A DNA stretch of 64,000 nucleotides from Corynebacterium hansenii (GCF_030408795.1 NZ_CP047211.1:1240001-1304000), one strand, 5' to 3'. Counted from the stretch's first letter, positions 24,779 through 34,209 are shown. Notes: a model not told the origin generated them from the sequence alone. Numbers and translations are program-made.

Positions 24779-25911
24779 CGCGCCGGGCGTGGGCGTATCT
24801 GGCGCGGACGGTGGAGGGGCCGCACCCGGCGTTGAATGAGCTGCTGGGGCAAGTCGGCCCAGAGGAGGCCGCCGAGCGGATCAAACGGCGCGCGGGCCTG
24901 CCGCGGGAACTGGCGGGGGCGACGGAATCCCGCCATCACGTGGATCGGTCCGCCGAGGACCTGGACATCGCCGCCCGCCACGGGTTCCGGTTGGTCGCCC
25001 CGGATGACGACGAATGGCCCGTCGACGCCATCCAGCATTTCCTGGGGTCCACCGCCCCCGGGCCCGAAGCCGCGCCGCCGCATGCGCTGTGGGTGCGCGG
25101 GAGCGGGCTGGCCGGGCTGGTCGACGACTCGGTCGCGATGGTCGGCACAAGGGCCGCGACCTCCTACGGCGTGCGCATGACCGAGCGCCTGGCCGCCGGC
25201 GTGGCGCGGGCGGGGGCGACGGTGGTCAGCGGCGGGGCGCTGGGCATCGACGCGGTGGCGCACCGGACGGCGCTGGAAGTCGGCGGGCGGACCGTCGTCG
25301 TGGCGGCCTGCGGGCCCGGCGTGGACTACCCGGCGGCGCACGTCGATCTGTTCCGGAGGGTCGGGGACGGGGGAGGGGCCATCGTCACGGAGTACCCGCC
25401 GGGCGTCAGGCCGGCGCGCCACCGGTTCCTGACCCGCAACCGGCTCGTGGCGGGGCTGACGGGGGCGACGGTGCTCGTGGAGGCGGGGTGGCGGTCGGGG
25501 GCCCGCAACACGGCGGCGTGGGCACGGCACATGAACCGGCCCGTGGGGGCAGTGCCGGGGCCGGCGACGTCGGCGTCGTCGACGGGCTGCCACGACGCCA
25601 TCCGGGAAGGCGACGCGGTGCTGGTCACCGGGCCCGACCACGTGCTCGCGCTGTATCGCGGGGTGGGGTCCGTCGACGAAGACGCGCAGCTGGAGCTGGA
25701 CTGGGCGGCGAATCCGGTGCAGTCGCTCGGGCGCAACGAGCTGCGGGTCTACGACGCCACGCCGACGCCGGGCGCCGGAGGCTCGGACACCGCCGCCATC
25801 GCGGGTGAGGCGGGGCTGACGCTGCCGTTGACCATGCACCTGTTGCTCGCCCTCGAGGGAAAGGGTTTGGTGGTGCGCGAAGGCAGCGCGTGGCGGCGCG
25901 CGGGCCGCTAA
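24775..25911 (+). CDS. dprA: DNA processing protein DprA
   Basis: Loads RecA on single-stranded DNA during transformation. The Rossmann-like core contains SVAMVGTRAATSYG (about 118-131), the substrate-binding GGALGIDAVAHRTAL (about 150), a LFRR-containing segment and FLTRNRLVAGL (about 216). A winged-helix C-terminal domain (about 320-378) includes LLALEGKGLVVREG. Length 378 residues. ATG 24775 overlaps the comM stop (ATGA). With comM and yraN it forms a competence/recombination operon; no uptake machinery is in the window. Confidence 0.94.
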   Translation: MTRRAWAYLARTVEGPHPALNELLGQVGPEEAAERIKRRAGLPRELAGATESRHHVDRSAEDLDIAARHGFRLVAPDDDEWPVDAIQHFLGSTAPGPEAAPPHALWVRGSGLAGLVDDSVAMVGTRAATSYGVRMTERLAAGVARAGATVVSGGALGIDAVAHRTALEVGGRTVVVAACGPGVDYPAAHVDLFRRVGDGGGAIVTEYPPGVRPARHRFLTRNRLVAGLTGATVLVEAGWRSGARNTAAWARHMNRPVGAVPGPATSASSTGCHDAIREGDAVLVTGPDHVLALYRGVGSVDEDAQLELDWAANPVQSLGRNELRVYDATPTPGAGGSDTAAIAGEAGLTLPLTMHLLLALEGKGLVVREGSAWRRAGR

Positions 25912-25945
25912 AACGGCAGGGGATAGGCCATTGGAAAATGGGGGG

Positions 25946-25973
25946 TTGCTTTTTCCGTTCCCCTACGTAAGAT
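25946..25973 (+). promoter_or_regulatory. Candidate promoter between dprA and xerC
   Basis: TTGCTT (25946-25951) and TAAGAT (25968-25973) are 16 bp apart in an AT-rich patch, and the DtxR-like box starts within the -10 hexamer. Confidence 0.45.
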
Positions 25974-25990
25974 AGGTCAGGCAAGCCTAA
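25972..25990. promoter_or_regulatory. DtxR-like iron box
   Basis: ATAGGTCAGGCAAGCCTAA matches 15 of 19 positions of the DtxR/IdeR consensus (TTAGGTTAGGCTAACCTAA), and AGGCAAGCCT is an inverted repeat. It overlaps the downstream edge of a candidate promoter, the position used for iron-dependent repression. No iron gene is adjacent; the next gene is xerC. Confidence 0.65.
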
Positions 25991-25992
25991 GG

Positions 25993-26041
25993 GATTGGCC
26001 GATACGGGCTGGTAACGGCCAATCTTCCCGCCAACGGCGGG
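25993..26041 (+). other. Two hairpins in the spacer before xerC
   Basis: GATTGGCC (25993-26000) pairs with GGCCAATC (26017-26024) around a 16-nt loop, and CCCGCC (26027-26032) pairs with GGCGGG (26036-26041). They follow the DtxR box directly and would form in any transcript starting there. No U-tract follows. Confidence 0.4.
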
Positions 26042-26110
26042 CCGGAAACTGGCGCCGTGTCTTCAGGGGTCGCGGCGACCATCCGGCTCACCGGGGTATG
26101 GTTTTGCATC

Positions 26111-27073
26111 ATGGGTGAGGCACCGACGACGGCTTCCGGAGGGCCCGCGGATAACGCGGACTGCCGGGGGTCGTCGTCGCCTCTTTCGCCCAACCTCGAC
26201 GCCGCGCTGGGCGACTTCCTCGACCACCTCGAGCACGTCCGCGGCCTCGCGCCGCGCACCATCCGCGCCTACCGCGCCGACCTCGCGCCGCTGCTTGCGG
26301 GCATCGGCGACATCTCCGAACTCGACGTGCGCGTCATCCGCGCCCACCTCGGCGCCCGGCACCGGGCGGGGGCGGCGCGCACCTCGCTGGCCAGGGCGGT
26401 CACCTCCATCCGCCGCTTCGGCGCGTGGGCGGTGTCCGCGGGGCTCCTCGACGCCGACCCCGCCGCCCGCGTCACCGGCCCCCGGCCGCACCGGCACCTT
26501 CCGGAGATCCTCACCGTCGAGCAGGCCGACGCGATGCTTGAGGGTTTCGACGGCGACGGGGGAGAGCCCGCGCCGGCGGAGATCCGCGACCGCGCCATGA
26601 TCGAACTCCTCTACGCCGCGGGCATCCGCGTCGGCGAACTGTGCGCCCTGGACGTCGGCGACGTCGATCTCGGCCGCGCCACGCTCACCGTCACGGGCAA
26701 GGGCGACAAGCAGCGCACCGTGCCCTTCGGCGAACCCGCCGCCCGCGCGCTGGAGGAATGGATCGGCGCCCGCGCGCAACTGCTCGCCGAGGGGAAGGCG
26801 AACCCGGCCCTGTTCCTCGGCGTCCGGGGCGGCCGGCTGGACCCCCGCCAGGCCCGCCGCATCGTGCACGCGCGGACCAAGGCCGCCGGCGTGGACATGT
26901 CGCCGCACGGGCTGCGCCACTCCGCCGCCACGCACATGGTCGAGGGAGGCGCCGATCTGCGCGTGGTCCAGGAGATGCTCGGCCACAGTTCGCTGGGCAC
27001 CACGCAGATCTACACGCACGTCTCCACGGATCGGCTCCGCGAGGCGCACCGCAAGGCGCACCCGCGGGCCTAA
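26111..27073 (+). CDS. xerC: Tyrosine recombinase XerC
   Basis: Site-specific recombinase that, with XerD, resolves chromosome dimers at dif. The N-terminal SAM-like DNA-binding domain (about 20-110) precedes a catalytic domain with the usual residues: Arg in YAAGIRVGEL, Lys in GKGDKQRTVP, HGLRHSAATHM, His in LGHSSLGTTQIYTH with the Tyr nucleophile at its end. Length 320 residues from ATG 26111, which follows TATGGT by 8 nt; a GTG at 26057 is an alternative. In M. tuberculosis the order is dprA-viuB-xerC; here viuB is missing. The stop overlaps the convergent M23 gene. Confidence 0.93.
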   Translation: MGEAPTTASGGPADNADCRGSSSPLSPNLDAALGDFLDHLEHVRGLAPRTIRAYRADLAPLLAGIGDISELDVRVIRAHLGARHRAGAARTSLARAVTSIRRFGAWAVSAGLLDADPAARVTGPRPHRHLPEILTVEQADAMLEGFDGDGGEPAPAEIRDRAMIELLYAAGIRVGELCALDVGDVDLGRATLTVTGKGDKQRTVPFGEPAARALEEWIGARAQLLAEGKANPALFLGVRGGRLDPRQARRIVHARTKAAGVDMSPHGLRHSAATHMVEGGADLRVVQEMLGHSSLGTTQIYTHVSTDRLREAHRKAHPRA

Positions 27074-27561
27074 ACCACCGGCGGTTTCAGCACGATCGGC
27101 CGCCGCGCCAGCAGGTCCAGGGGGTTGAGGTAGTCCCGCCCCCGCAGCGCGCCCCAATGCAGGCCGGGGTCGGGGCCTGCCTCCAGCGTCCCGATCACGG
27201 TGCCGCGCGACACCCGGTCGCCGCGCCGGACCGACCAGCGCACGGGCTGGTACGTCGTGCGGATCCCGTCGGCGTGCATCACGGACACCGTCGGCGTCGA
27301 CGCGACCATGCCGGCGAAATGCACCACCCCATCGCCCGAGGCCCGCACCGGAGCCCCGACCGGCGCCGCCAGGTCGACGCCCCGGTGGCCCGGCAGCCAG
27401 CGCTCCGCGGGCGGGTCATAAGGCACGACGACGCCGCCGTCGACGGGTTTCGCGTGCGCCACCGGGGAAATGCCGGAGGCCTCCGCCGCCCATGGCACGG
27501 CGAGCAGGATCGCGCACAGGGCGGCGAGCAGCACGCCGAGTTCGCGGTGGGGTGCGGTCAT
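27070..27561 (-). CDS. M23-family metallopeptidase, secreted
   Basis: Protein of 163 residues with a signal peptide (about 1-30, ending near AEASG) and a compact LytM/M23 domain. The zinc ligands are visible in GHRGVDLAAPVGAPV (H-x-x-x-D, about residues 71-85) and in GLHWGAL (about 138). The short barrel includes SGDGVVHFAG and RGTVIGTLE. It probably cuts peptidoglycan cross-links or regulates amidases in the envelope. ATG 27561 is chosen for the signal peptide. It is convergent with xerC (4-bp overlap) and divergent from rpsB, as in M. tuberculosis (Rv2891). Confidence 0.9.
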   Translation of the reverse strand: MTAPHRELGVLLAALCAILLAVPWAAEASGISPVAHAKPVDGGVVVPYDPPAERWLPGHRGVDLAAPVGAPVRASGDGVVHFAGMVASTPTVSVMHADGIRTTYQPVRWSVRRGDRVSRGTVIGTLEAGPDPGLHWGALRGRDYLNPLDLLARRPIVLKPPVV

Positions 27562-27578
27562 GGGGCCAGATGACCCGG

Positions 27579-27598
27579 GCGGCGGGCCGTCGTCAAGC
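27579..27598 (+). repeat. Copy 3 of the 20-nt interspersed repeat
   Basis: Exact copy of GCGGCGGGCCGTCGTCAAGC, located 18 bp upstream of the M23 peptidase start codon. Confidence 0.7.
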
Positions 27599-27677
27599 AA
27601 AAGGGCCCGTGCCGGACGGCCGATTGTGGATCGATCCGGCCCCGTGGAAAAGCGGCCCGAAACGCCCCGCGCCGGCA

Positions 27678-27707
27678 TTGGCGCGACCAGCGGCGTTGCG
27701 CTAAGCT
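27678..27707 (+). promoter_or_regulatory. Candidate promoter of rpsB-tsf
   Basis: TTGGCG (27678-27683) and TAAGCT (27702-27707) are separated by 18 bp. Confidence 0.45.
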
Positions 27708-27782
27708 ACTTCCCGCAGTGTGCCCGGACGACCCGGGCCGCTGACTACGCGCGCCGCACATCGCAGCCGACGTCGCCAGGTG

Positions 27783-27845
27783 CCCGGTGGAAACCGGGAG
27801 GTGGCCGAGGTTCCCGCGGCGCCAGGGTGCGGGGAAAACCCGCAC
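27783..27845 (+). promoter_or_regulatory. Structured rpsB leader
   Basis: Two perfect hairpins: CCCGGT/ACCGGG with a GGAA tetraloop (27783-27798) and GTGCGGG/CCCGCAC with a 5-nt loop (27827-27845). They lie in the untranslated leader of rpsB and are a plausible S2 autoregulation element, by analogy with other bacteria. Confidence 0.4.
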
Positions 27846-27935
27846 GCGACTTCAACCGAACATCAATCAGAAAGCGAGGAAGGGAAGCAGCCGCGGTCCC
27901 AGTCAGACCGGACGAGAGGCCTTCCCTGAATTCAC

Positions 27936-28742
27936 ATGGCTGTCGTTTCCATGCGCGAACTCCTCGACGCCGGCGTCCACTTCGGACACCAGACGCGTCG
28001 CTGGAACCCCAAGATGAAGCGTTTCATCTTCACCGACCGCAACGGCATCTACATCATCGACCTGCAGCAGACGCTGACCTACATCGATGAGGCGTACGAG
28101 TTCGTCAAGGAGACCGTCGCCCACGGCGGCAACATCCTTTTCGTCGGCACCAAGAAGCAGGCCCAGGAGGCCGTGCAGAACGAGGCCGAGCGCGTCGACA
28201 TGCCCTACGTCAACCACCGTTGGCTCGGCGGCATGCTGACCAACTTCCAGACCGTCGCGAAGCGCCTGTCCCGCCTGAAGGAGCTTCAGGCCATGGACGC
28301 CGCCGAGAACGGCTACGAGGGTCGCACCAAGAAGGAAATCCTCATGCTGACCCGCGAGCGCACCAAGCTGGAGCGCACCCTGGGCGGCATCCGCGACATG
28401 GCCAAGGTCCCCTCGGCCCTGTGGATCGTGGACACCAACAAGGAGCACATCGCGGTCTCCGAGGCGAAGAAGCTGGGCATCCCGGTCGTCGCCATCCTGG
28501 ACACCAACTGCGACCCGGACGACGTCGACTTCCCGATCCCGGGCAACGACGACGCCATCCGCTCCGCCACCGTCCTGACCCGCATCATCTCCTCCGCCGT
28601 GGAGGAGGGCCGCCGCGTCCGCGCCGAGCGCGAGGTCGCCGCCTCCCGCGAGGCCGCCGGCGACGCCCCGGCCGAGGCGCCGGCCGCCGAGCAGGCCGAG
28701 GCGCCCGCCGCCGAGCAGGCCGAGGCCCCGGCCGCCGAGTAA
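27936..28742 (+). CDS. rpsB: 30S ribosomal protein S2
   Basis: S2 binds the 30S body and is required for S1 docking. Hallmarks are [20 protein letters not shown] at the start, [27 protein letters not shown] and [20 protein letters not shown]. The 268-residue protein ends with an Ala/Glu/Pro tail made of 8-residue repeats (EAPAAEQA, about 246-268), also repeated at DNA level. ATG 27936 has only a weak distant Shine-Dalgarno. tsf follows after 109 bp, the usual pair. Confidence 0.97.
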   Translation: MAVVSMRELLDAGVHFGHQTRRWNPKMKRFIFTDRNGIYIIDLQQTLTYIDEAYEFVKETVAHGGNILFVGTKKQAQEAVQNEAERVDMPYVNHRWLGGMLTNFQTVAKRLSRLKELQAMDAAENGYEGRTKKEILMLTRERTKLERTLGGIRDMAKVPSALWIVDTNKEHIAVSEAKKLGIPVVAILDTNCDPDDVDFPIPGNDDAIRSATVLTRIISSAVEEGRRVRAEREVAASREAAGDAPAEAPAAEQAEAPAAEQAEAPAAE

Positions 28743-28851
28743 TTTCGCGGAGACGGGAAACCGTCGATGTGGGAGACTGGCCGCACGGACAGTCTCACGG
28801 GCCGCACCAGACGGCCCATCCGACAAACGACACCAAGGAGGATCGCCGCAC

Positions 28852-29679
28852 ATGGCGAATTTCACCGCCGCCGACGTCAAGAAGCTCCGCGAGCTCACCG
28901 GCTCCGGCATGAAGGCCTGCAAGGACGCCCTGGTCGAGACCGAGGGCGACTTCGACAAGGCCGTCGAGATCCTGCGCGTCAAGGGCGCCAAGGACGTGGG
29001 CAAGCGCGCCGAGCGCACCGCCGCCGAGGGCCTGGTCGCCGTCTCCGGCAACACCATGGTCGAGGTCAACTCCGAGACCGACTTCGTGGCCAAGAACTCC
29101 GAGTTCATCGAGTTCGCCAACAAGGTCGCGGAGGCCGCCGCCAAGGTCAAGGCCAACTCCCCGGAGGAGCTCGCCGCCGCCGACCTCGACGGCCAGTCCG
29201 CCGCCGACGCCACCCACGAGCTGTCCGCCAAGATCGGCGAGAAGCTCGAGCTGCGCCGCGCCGTGACGCTGGAGGGCGACAACGTCGCCGTCTACCTGCA
29301 CCGCCGTGCCGCCGACCTGCCCGCCGGCGTCGGCGTGCTGGTCGCCTACGAGGGCTCCGGCGAGGAGGCCGAGCAGGCCGCCCACGTCGCCGCCATGCAG
29401 GTCGCCGCCCTCAAGGCGCAGTACCTGTCCCGCGATGATGTCCCGGCGGACCGCGTCGAGTCCGAGCGCGCCGTCCTGGAGAACATCACCCGCGAGGAGG
29501 GCAAGCCCGAGGCCGCCCTCCCGAAGATCGTCGAGGGCCGCCTCAACGGCTTCTTCAAGGACATCGTCCTCCTGGAGCAGGCGTCCGTCGCCGACTCCAA
29601 GAAGACCGTCAAGCAGCTCATGGACGAGGCCGGCGTCACGCTGACCGGTTTCGCCCGCTTCGAGGTCGGCCAGCACTAG
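28852..29679 (+). CDS. tsf: Translation elongation factor Ts
   Basis: Guanine-nucleotide exchange factor that regenerates EF-Tu-GTP. The N-terminal UBA-like domain contains [18 protein letters not shown] (about 9-26), followed by the core motif [16 protein letters not shown] (about 66-81). The remaining subdomains include [12 protein letters not shown] and [20 protein letters not shown] at the end. Length 275 residues. Strong Shine-Dalgarno AAGGAGG precedes ATG 28852. A terminator hairpin follows. Confidence 0.97.
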   Translation: MANFTAADVKKLRELTGSGMKACKDALVETEGDFDKAVEILRVKGAKDVGKRAERTAAEGLVAVSGNTMVEVNSETDFVAKNSEFIEFANKVAEAAAKVKANSPEELAAADLDGQSAADATHELSAKIGEKLELRRAVTLEGDNVAVYLHRRAADLPAGVGVLVAYEGSGEEAEQAAHVAAMQVAALKAQYLSRDDVPADRVESERAVLENITREEGKPEAALPKIVEGRLNGFFKDIVLLEQASVADSKKTVKQLMDEAGVTLTGFARFEVGQH

Positions 29680-29698
29680 GGCCGACGCGCGAGCGCGA

Positions 29699-29740
29699 GG
29701 GGCGGGCACCGGACCTTCAACGGTTCGGGGCCCGCCCCTT
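29699..29740 (+). terminator. Terminator of rpsB-tsf
   Basis: GGGGCGGGC (29699-29707) pairs with GCCCGCCCC (29730-29738), and an inner 7-bp stem (29709-29715 with 29722-29728, one G-U pair) extends it. A short TT follows. Confidence 0.7.
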
Positions 29741-29792
29741 CGCGCGTGTACCATTTCCGATAGCCGATCCACCCCGCACAGAAAGAAGGGCC

Positions 29793-30530
29793 ATGACCGA
29801 CACCACCTCCGACAAGGACACCCGAACCGGTTTCCGGCGAGTGATGCTGAAGTTGGGCGGTGAGATGTTCGGCGGCGGTTCGGTGGGCGTGGATCCCAAC
29901 GTCGTCGAGAACGTCGCCCGCCAGATCGCGGAGGTCGCCCGGGCGGGGACCGAGGTGTGCGTGGTCATCGGCGGCGGCAACTTCTTCCGCGGCGCGCAGC
30001 TGCAGCAGCGCGGCATGGACCGCGCCCGCTCGGACTACATGGGCATGCTCGGCACCGTCATGAACTGCCTGGCGCTGCAGGACTTCCTCGAGCAGCAGGG
30101 CGTCGAGACGCGCGTGCAGACGGCCATCCAGATGACCCAGGTCGCCGAGCCGTACCTGCCGCTGCGCGCCAAGCGCCACCTGGAGAAGGGCCGCGTGGTC
30201 ATCTTCGGCGCCGGCATGGGCATGCCGTACTTCTCCACCGACACCACCGCCGCCCAGCGCGCGCTGGAGATCGGCTGCGAGGTGCTGCTCATGGCCAAGG
30301 GCGTCGACGGGGTCTACTCGGACGATCCGCGCGAGAACCCCGACGCCGAGCTGTTCGACCACATCAGCCACCGCGAGGTCATCGAGCGGGAGCTGCGCGT
30401 CGCCGACGCCACGGCGTTCTCGCTGTGCATGGACAACGACATGCCGATCCTCGTGTTCAATCTGCTCACGGACGGCAACATCGCCCGCGCCGTGGCGGGC
30501 GAGCACATCGGCACGCTGGTCCGCAGCTGA
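29793..30530 (+). CDS. pyrH: UMP kinase
   Basis: Phosphorylates UMP to UDP in pyrimidine nucleotide synthesis. It belongs to the amino-acid-kinase fold: [13 protein letters not shown] near the start, [18 protein letters not shown] (about 51-68), [19 protein letters not shown], then [13 protein letters not shown]. Length 245 residues with an N-terminal extension of about 12. ATG 29793 has an AGAAAGAAGG ribosome-binding site. frr follows after 65 bp, as in most bacteria. Confidence 0.97.
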   Translation: MTDTTSDKDTRTGFRRVMLKLGGEMFGGGSVGVDPNVVENVARQIAEVARAGTEVCVVIGGGNFFRGAQLQQRGMDRARSDYMGMLGTVMNCLALQDFLEQQGVETRVQTAIQMTQVAEPYLPLRAKRHLEKGRVVIFGAGMGMPYFSTDTTAAQRALEIGCEVLLMAKGVDGVYSDDPRENPDAELFDHISHREVIERELRVADATAFSLCMDNDMPILVFNLLTDGNIARAVAGEHIGTLVRS

Positions 30531-30595
30531 TAGATTAAAGACCCGTAACATCCGCGAGGGACGAGTCCGACAGGTCCCAGACAGAAGAGGCGACG

Positions 30596-31153
30596 ATGAT
30601 CGACGAGACGCTGCTCGATGCAGAAGAGAAGATGGCCAACTCCGTGGAGCACTGCCGCGAGGAGCTGACCCACATCCGCACGGGACGCGCGAACCCCGCG
30701 ATGTTCAACGGCGTCATGGCCGAGTACTACGGCGCGCCGACCCCGATCACCCAGATGGCCACCATCTCGGTGCCGGAGCCGCGGATGCTCATCATCAAGC
30801 CGTACGAGGCGTCGGTCATGCAGGACATCGAAAACGCCATCCGCAACTCGGATCTGGGCGTCAACCCGACCAACGACGGCCACGTCCTGCGCGTCACCGT
30901 GCCGCAGCTGACCGAGGAGCGCCGCCGCGAGATGGCCAAGATGGCCAAGGGCAAGGGCGAGGACGCCAAGATCGCCATCCGCAACGTGCGCCGCAAGGGC
31001 ATGGAGTCGCTGAAGAAGATCCAGAAGGACGGTGACGCGGGCGAGGACGAGGTCCAGACCGCGGAGAAGGAGCTCGACTCCGTCACCAAGAAGTACGTCG
31101 AGCAGGTCGACTCGCTCGTCGAGCGCAAGGAAAGCGAGCTGATGGAGGTCTAG
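30596..31153 (+). CDS. frr: Ribosome recycling factor
   Basis: With EF-G it splits post-termination ribosomes. The 185-residue sequence is canonical: [20 protein letters not shown] (about 18-37), [23 protein letters not shown], and the long helical arm [14 protein letters not shown] and [14 protein letters not shown] 30596 follows GAGG. A TAGATT -10-like box directly after the pyrH stop (30531-30536) could give frr its own promoter in addition to read-through from pyrH. Confidence 0.97.
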   Translation: MIDETLLDAEEKMANSVEHCREELTHIRTGRANPAMFNGVMAEYYGAPTPITQMATISVPEPRMLIIKPYEASVMQDIENAIRNSDLGVNPTNDGHVLRVTVPQLTEERRREMAKMAKGKGEDAKIAIRNVRRKGMESLKKIQKDGDAGEDEVQTAEKELDSVTKKYVEQVDSLVERKESELMEV

Positions 31154-31202
31154 GACCCCGTTGGCCCCGCCGTCCCAGACCCTGCCACCGACCGGAGCTG
31201 AC

Positions 31203-32093
31203 GTGCCCTCGCCGAATCCAGAGCGCCTCATGGAGGAGCTCCGCCTTCCCAAGCCCCGCAATTCCGCGGGGCGCAACGTGCCCGTGGCCATCGCCATGGG
31301 CGTGTTTTTGGGCTCGTTGGTCATCGGTTCGCTGTTCCTGGGCCCGTGGGCCTGGTACGTGCTCGTCGCCGGCGCCGCGGCGCTGGGGACGTGGGAGGTC
31401 GCCCAGCGCCTGCGGGAGTCGGATTGGATGCTGCCGCGCCCGGTGCTGATCCTCGGCGGCCAGTCGATGATCTGGCTGTCCTGGCCGATGGGCGTCCGGG
31501 GCATCGCGGTGGGACTGGTGGCGACCCTCATATCCCTGCTGGTCAGCAGGTTGTTCCTCTACGGGGCGAACGAGGCCCCGCGCAATTGGCTCCGCGACGT
31601 CGGCGTCGGGTGCTTCGTCATCCTCTGGATCCCGCTGTGCCTCGCGTTCGCCGCGAGCCTCGCGCGGATGCCCACGCCGGGCGACGTGAACCCCGTGTGG
31701 GTGATCGTCGCCTTCATGCTGTGCGTGGTGGCCAACGACGTCGGCGGCTACATCGCCGGCGTGTTCTTCGGCAAGCACCCGATGGCGCCGGCGGTGAGCC
31801 CGAAGAAGTCCTGGGAGGGCTTCGCCGGCTCGGTCGCCTTCGGTGCCGCGGTGGGCGTCGCCTGCGCGGTGCTGCTTCTCGACGCCCCGTGGTGGTTCGG
31901 TTTGGCCCTGGGCATTCTGCTCGTGGTCTCCGCGACGCTCGGAGACCTGGTGGAATCCCAGTTCAAACGGGACCTGGGCATCAAGGACATGTCCACGATG
32001 ATCCCGGGCCACGGCGGCCTGATGGACCGCCTCGACGGCATGCTCCCCGCCGCCGCCATGACGTGGATGCTGCTGTCCGTCATCGGCCTCTGA
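31203..32093 (+). CDS. cdsA: Phosphatidate cytidylyltransferase
   Basis: Integral membrane enzyme that makes CDP-diacylglycerol from phosphatidic acid and CTP, the branch point of phospholipid synthesis. About eight helices and the family signature SQFKRDLGIKDMSTMIPGHG followed by GLMDRLD near the C-terminus are present. GTG 31203 is chosen because GGAG lies 5 nt upstream; a TTG at 31161, 7 bp after frr, is possible and would add 14 residues. The gene follows frr as in M. tuberculosis and is convergent with a LapA-domain gene, with only 3 bp between the stop codons. Confidence 0.92.
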   Translation: MPSPNPERLMEELRLPKPRNSAGRNVPVAIAMGVFLGSLVIGSLFLGPWAWYVLVAGAAALGTWEVAQRLRESDWMLPRPVLILGGQSMIWLSWPMGVRGIAVGLVATLISLLVSRLFLYGANEAPRNWLRDVGVGCFVILWIPLCLAFAASLARMPTPGDVNPVWVIVAFMLCVVANDVGGYIAGVFFGKHPMAPAVSPKKSWEGFAGSVAFGAAVGVACAVLLLDAPWWFGLALGILLVVSATLGDLVESQFKRDLGIKDMSTMIPGHGGLMDRLDGMLPAAAMTWMLLSVIGL

Positions 32094-32096
32094 CGG

Positions 32097-32504
32097 TCAG
32101 CGGTTCTTCAGCTGGCGCCTCATCTCGAACATCTTCCAGATGCCGGCGCAGGCCATGATCAGGCCGCCGATGATCGACGCCAGCAGCAGGCCGACGCCCA
32201 GCGGGAAGTTCCACGTCCACGCGAACAGGTGGAGCTCGACGGACTGCTGGTTCTGCAGGATGAAGACCAGCAGCAGGATCAGCAGCAGCGCGCCGATGAT
32301 GAGCGCGACCCACGTGCTCGAGGCGGCGCCGCCGCGCTTGGCGGGTTTCGTCTCGCGCGGGGGAGCGGTTTCGGGAGCCGTTTCGGTCACGGGCGCGGGC
32401 TCTACCGCCGTGTCGTCGTAACGCTCCATCGGCGTCTGCTCGGGGGGAAGGGGGCGCCCGTCGCGGGGGCGTCCGGAAGCGGCGGGGTAATCGTGTTCAT
32501 TCAT
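32097..32504 (-). CDS. LapA-domain (DUF1049) membrane protein
   Basis: Small membrane protein of 135 residues. A Pro/Glu-rich cytoplasmic N-terminus (about 1-60) leads to two transmembrane helices (about 66-88 and 100-124) separated by [20 protein letters not shown], the LapA-family motif, and a short basic end MRRQLKNR. The actinobacterial role is unknown; the name comes from lipopolysaccharide assembly in enterobacteria, which does not apply here. ATG 32504 is taken; an ATG 3 codons upstream is possible. Neither has a clear ribosome-binding site. Confidence 0.83.
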   Translation of the reverse strand: MNEHDYPAASGRPRDGRPLPPEQTPMERYDDTAVEPAPVTETAPETAPPRETKPAKRGGAASSTWVALIIGALLLILLLVFILQNQQSVELHLFAWTWNFPLGVGLLLASIIGGLIMACAGIWKMFEMRRQLKNR

Positions 32505-32570
32505 GTACACCATTCAACCGTGCCGCGCGGTTCGCCGCCATGGGGAGCCGCGTGCGATGATGGGGCCATC

Positions 32571-33668
32571 ATGACCAAGCAACTCCCGCTCGTCTTCAAA
32601 GCGCCCCGGCGCGGCATGCCCGGCACCCATCTCGCGGACCTCGACGGTCCGGCCCTCAAGGAGGCCGTGAAGGAACTCGGCCTGCCCGCGTTCCGCGCCA
32701 ACCAGATCGCCCGGCACTACTACGGCCGCCTCGAGGCGGACCCGGAGACCATGACGGACCTGCCCGCCGCCGCCCGCGGCAAGGTCCGGGACGCGCTGTT
32801 CCCGCCGCTTCTGGAACCGGTGCGCCACATTTCCTGCGACGACGGCGAAACCCGGAAGACCCTGTGGAAGGCCGGCGACGGCACGCTTCTGGAATCGGTG
32901 CTGATGAAGTACCCGGACCGGGCGACGCTGTGCATCTCGTCGCAGGCCGGTTGCGGCATGGCCTGCCCGTTCTGCGCCACCGGCCAGGGCGGCCTGCAGC
33001 GCAACCTGTCGACGGCCGAGATCATCGACCAGGTGCGCGAAGCCGCCGCCACGATGCGCGACGAGGGCGGCCGCCTGACCAACATCGTGTTCATGGGCAT
33101 GGGCGAGCCGCTGGCCAACTACAAGCGGGTCATCGCCGCGGTGCGCCGCATCACGGACCCCGTGCCGGACGGATTCGGCATCTCGCAGCGCAACGTCACG
33201 GTGTCGACCGTCGGCCTGGCGCCGGCGATCCGCAAGCTCGCCGACGAGGACATGTCGGTCACGCTCGCGGTGAGCCTGCACACGCCGGACGACGAGCTCC
33301 GCGACGAGCTCGTGCCCATCAACAACCGCTTCAGCGTCGCCGAGGTCCTCGACGCCGCGCGCTACTACGCCGACAAGTCGGGCCGCCGCGTCTCCATCGA
33401 GTACGCGCTCATCCGCGACATCAACGACCAGGGCTGGCGCGCGGACTTGCTGGGCAAGAAGCTGCACAAGGCGCTCGGCTCGCGCGTGCACGTCAACCTC
33501 ATCCCGCTCAACCCGACGCCGGGGTCCAAGTGGGACGCCTCCCCGAAGGACCGGCAGGACGAGTTCGTCCGCCGCGTCCGGGAGCAGGGCGTTCCGTGCA
33601 CGGTCCGCGACACCCGCGGCAACGAGATCGCCGCCGCCTGCGGGCAGCTCGCCGCCGAGGGAGCGTAG
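32571..33668 (+). CDS. rlmN: Dual-specificity RNA methyltransferase RlmN
   Basis: Radical-SAM enzyme that methylates C2 of A2503 in 23S rRNA and A37 in some tRNAs. The [4Fe-4S] motif CGMACPFC (C-x3-C-x2-C, about residues 125-132) follows LCISSQAG. Further family blocks are [38 protein letters not shown] and [13 protein letters not shown], with the catalytic Cys in [10 protein letters not shown] near the end. Length 365 residues. ATG 32571 is the first Met consistent with the family; no Shine-Dalgarno is seen. A strong terminator separates it from the convergent DUF2631 gene. Confidence 0.95.
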   Translation: MTKQLPLVFKAPRRGMPGTHLADLDGPALKEAVKELGLPAFRANQIARHYYGRLEADPETMTDLPAAARGKVRDALFPPLLEPVRHISCDDGETRKTLWKAGDGTLLESVLMKYPDRATLCISSQAGCGMACPFCATGQGGLQRNLSTAEIIDQVREAAATMRDEGGRLTNIVFMGMGEPLANYKRVIAAVRRITDPVPDGFGISQRNVTVSTVGLAPAIRKLADEDMSVTLAVSLHTPDDELRDELVPINNRFSVAEVLDAARYYADKSGRRVSIEYALIRDINDQGWRADLLGKKLHKALGSRVHVNLIPLNPTPGSKWDASPKDRQDEFVRRVREQGVPCTVRDTRGNEIAAACGQLAAEGA

Positions 33669-33678
33669 AAACGAGAGA

Positions 33679-33713
33679 ACGCCCGCACCGTGGGAACACG
33701 GTGCGGGCGTCGT
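33679..33713. terminator. Bidirectional terminator between rlmN and the DUF2631 gene
   Basis: ACGCCCGCACCGTG (33679-33692) and CACGGTGCGGGCGT (33697-33710) form a perfect 14-bp stem with a GGAA tetraloop between convergent genes. Confidence 0.85.
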
Positions 33714-33735
33714 CGTCCCGGGGCCTGCGGCGGGA

Positions 33736-34209
33736 TCAGGACCGGAGGGACTTGCCCTTGTCCTCGTCGATGGACGGCATGCCGCCGGTCACCGGGGTCT
33801 GGGCCCGGTTCGGGCCGTAGGTGTCGGGGGTGTGGTTCCAGGCGCGCATCTGGGACTCGCTCAGCTCGGCGTAGGCGCCGGTGCCGTTGACCTGGTCGTG
33901 GGACCACAGCGGCTCGACGTGGCCGGCCGGCTTGTTGTGCGCGGTGACGGTGCGGACCTGCTTGCCCTTCGGCGAGAACATGCGCCACAGGAGTCCGATG
34001 GCGAAAATGACTGCGATGCCGATCAGCCAGAGGTTCTCGACCTTGCCGGGGTGGTTGCCCCAGAGCATCGCGATCAGGAAGGCCACGGAAACCCAGCCGG
34101 CGATCTGGAGGGAGCGCTCGCTGAGGGCGCTCCAACCCCACTTCGCGGCGGGGACGTCGAGGTTGCTGACGCCGTTGTAGATCTCTTCCTTCTTGTGTCC
34201 TTGGGCCAC
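33736..34209 (-). CDS. DUF2631 membrane protein
   Basis: Protein of 157 residues with two transmembrane helices (about 35-52 and 62-79), a conserved N-terminus ([20 protein letters not shown]) and a hydrophilic C-terminal half. DUF2631 proteins are confined to actinobacteria and are of unknown function. Start GTG 34209 is supported by a perfect AGGAGG 5-6 nt upstream. The leader upstream can fold into two competing hairpins. It diverges from dxr. Confidence 0.88.
   Translation of the reverse strand: MAQGHKKEEIYNGVSNLDVPAAKWGWSALSERSLQIAGWVSVAFLIAMLWGNHPGKVENLWLIGIAVIFAIGLLWRMFSPKGKQVRTVTAHNKPAGHVEPLWSHDQVNGTGAYAELSESQMRAWNHTPDTYGPNRAQTPVTGGMPSIDEDKGKSLRS

Larger units (their letters stand above)
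27562..27935. other. Divergent spacer and rpsB leader
   Basis: About 370 bp containing a copy of the 20-nt repeat next to the M23 gene, a candidate rpsB promoter (27678-27707) and a leader of about 220 nt with two hairpins. No coding sequence was recognised. Confidence 0.6.

Noticed and set aside
25987..26262. Minus-strand frame over the DtxR box as the iron-regulated gene
   Set aside because: The 91-residue translation is antisense to the xerC 5' end, has no recognisable domain and no ribosome-binding site.
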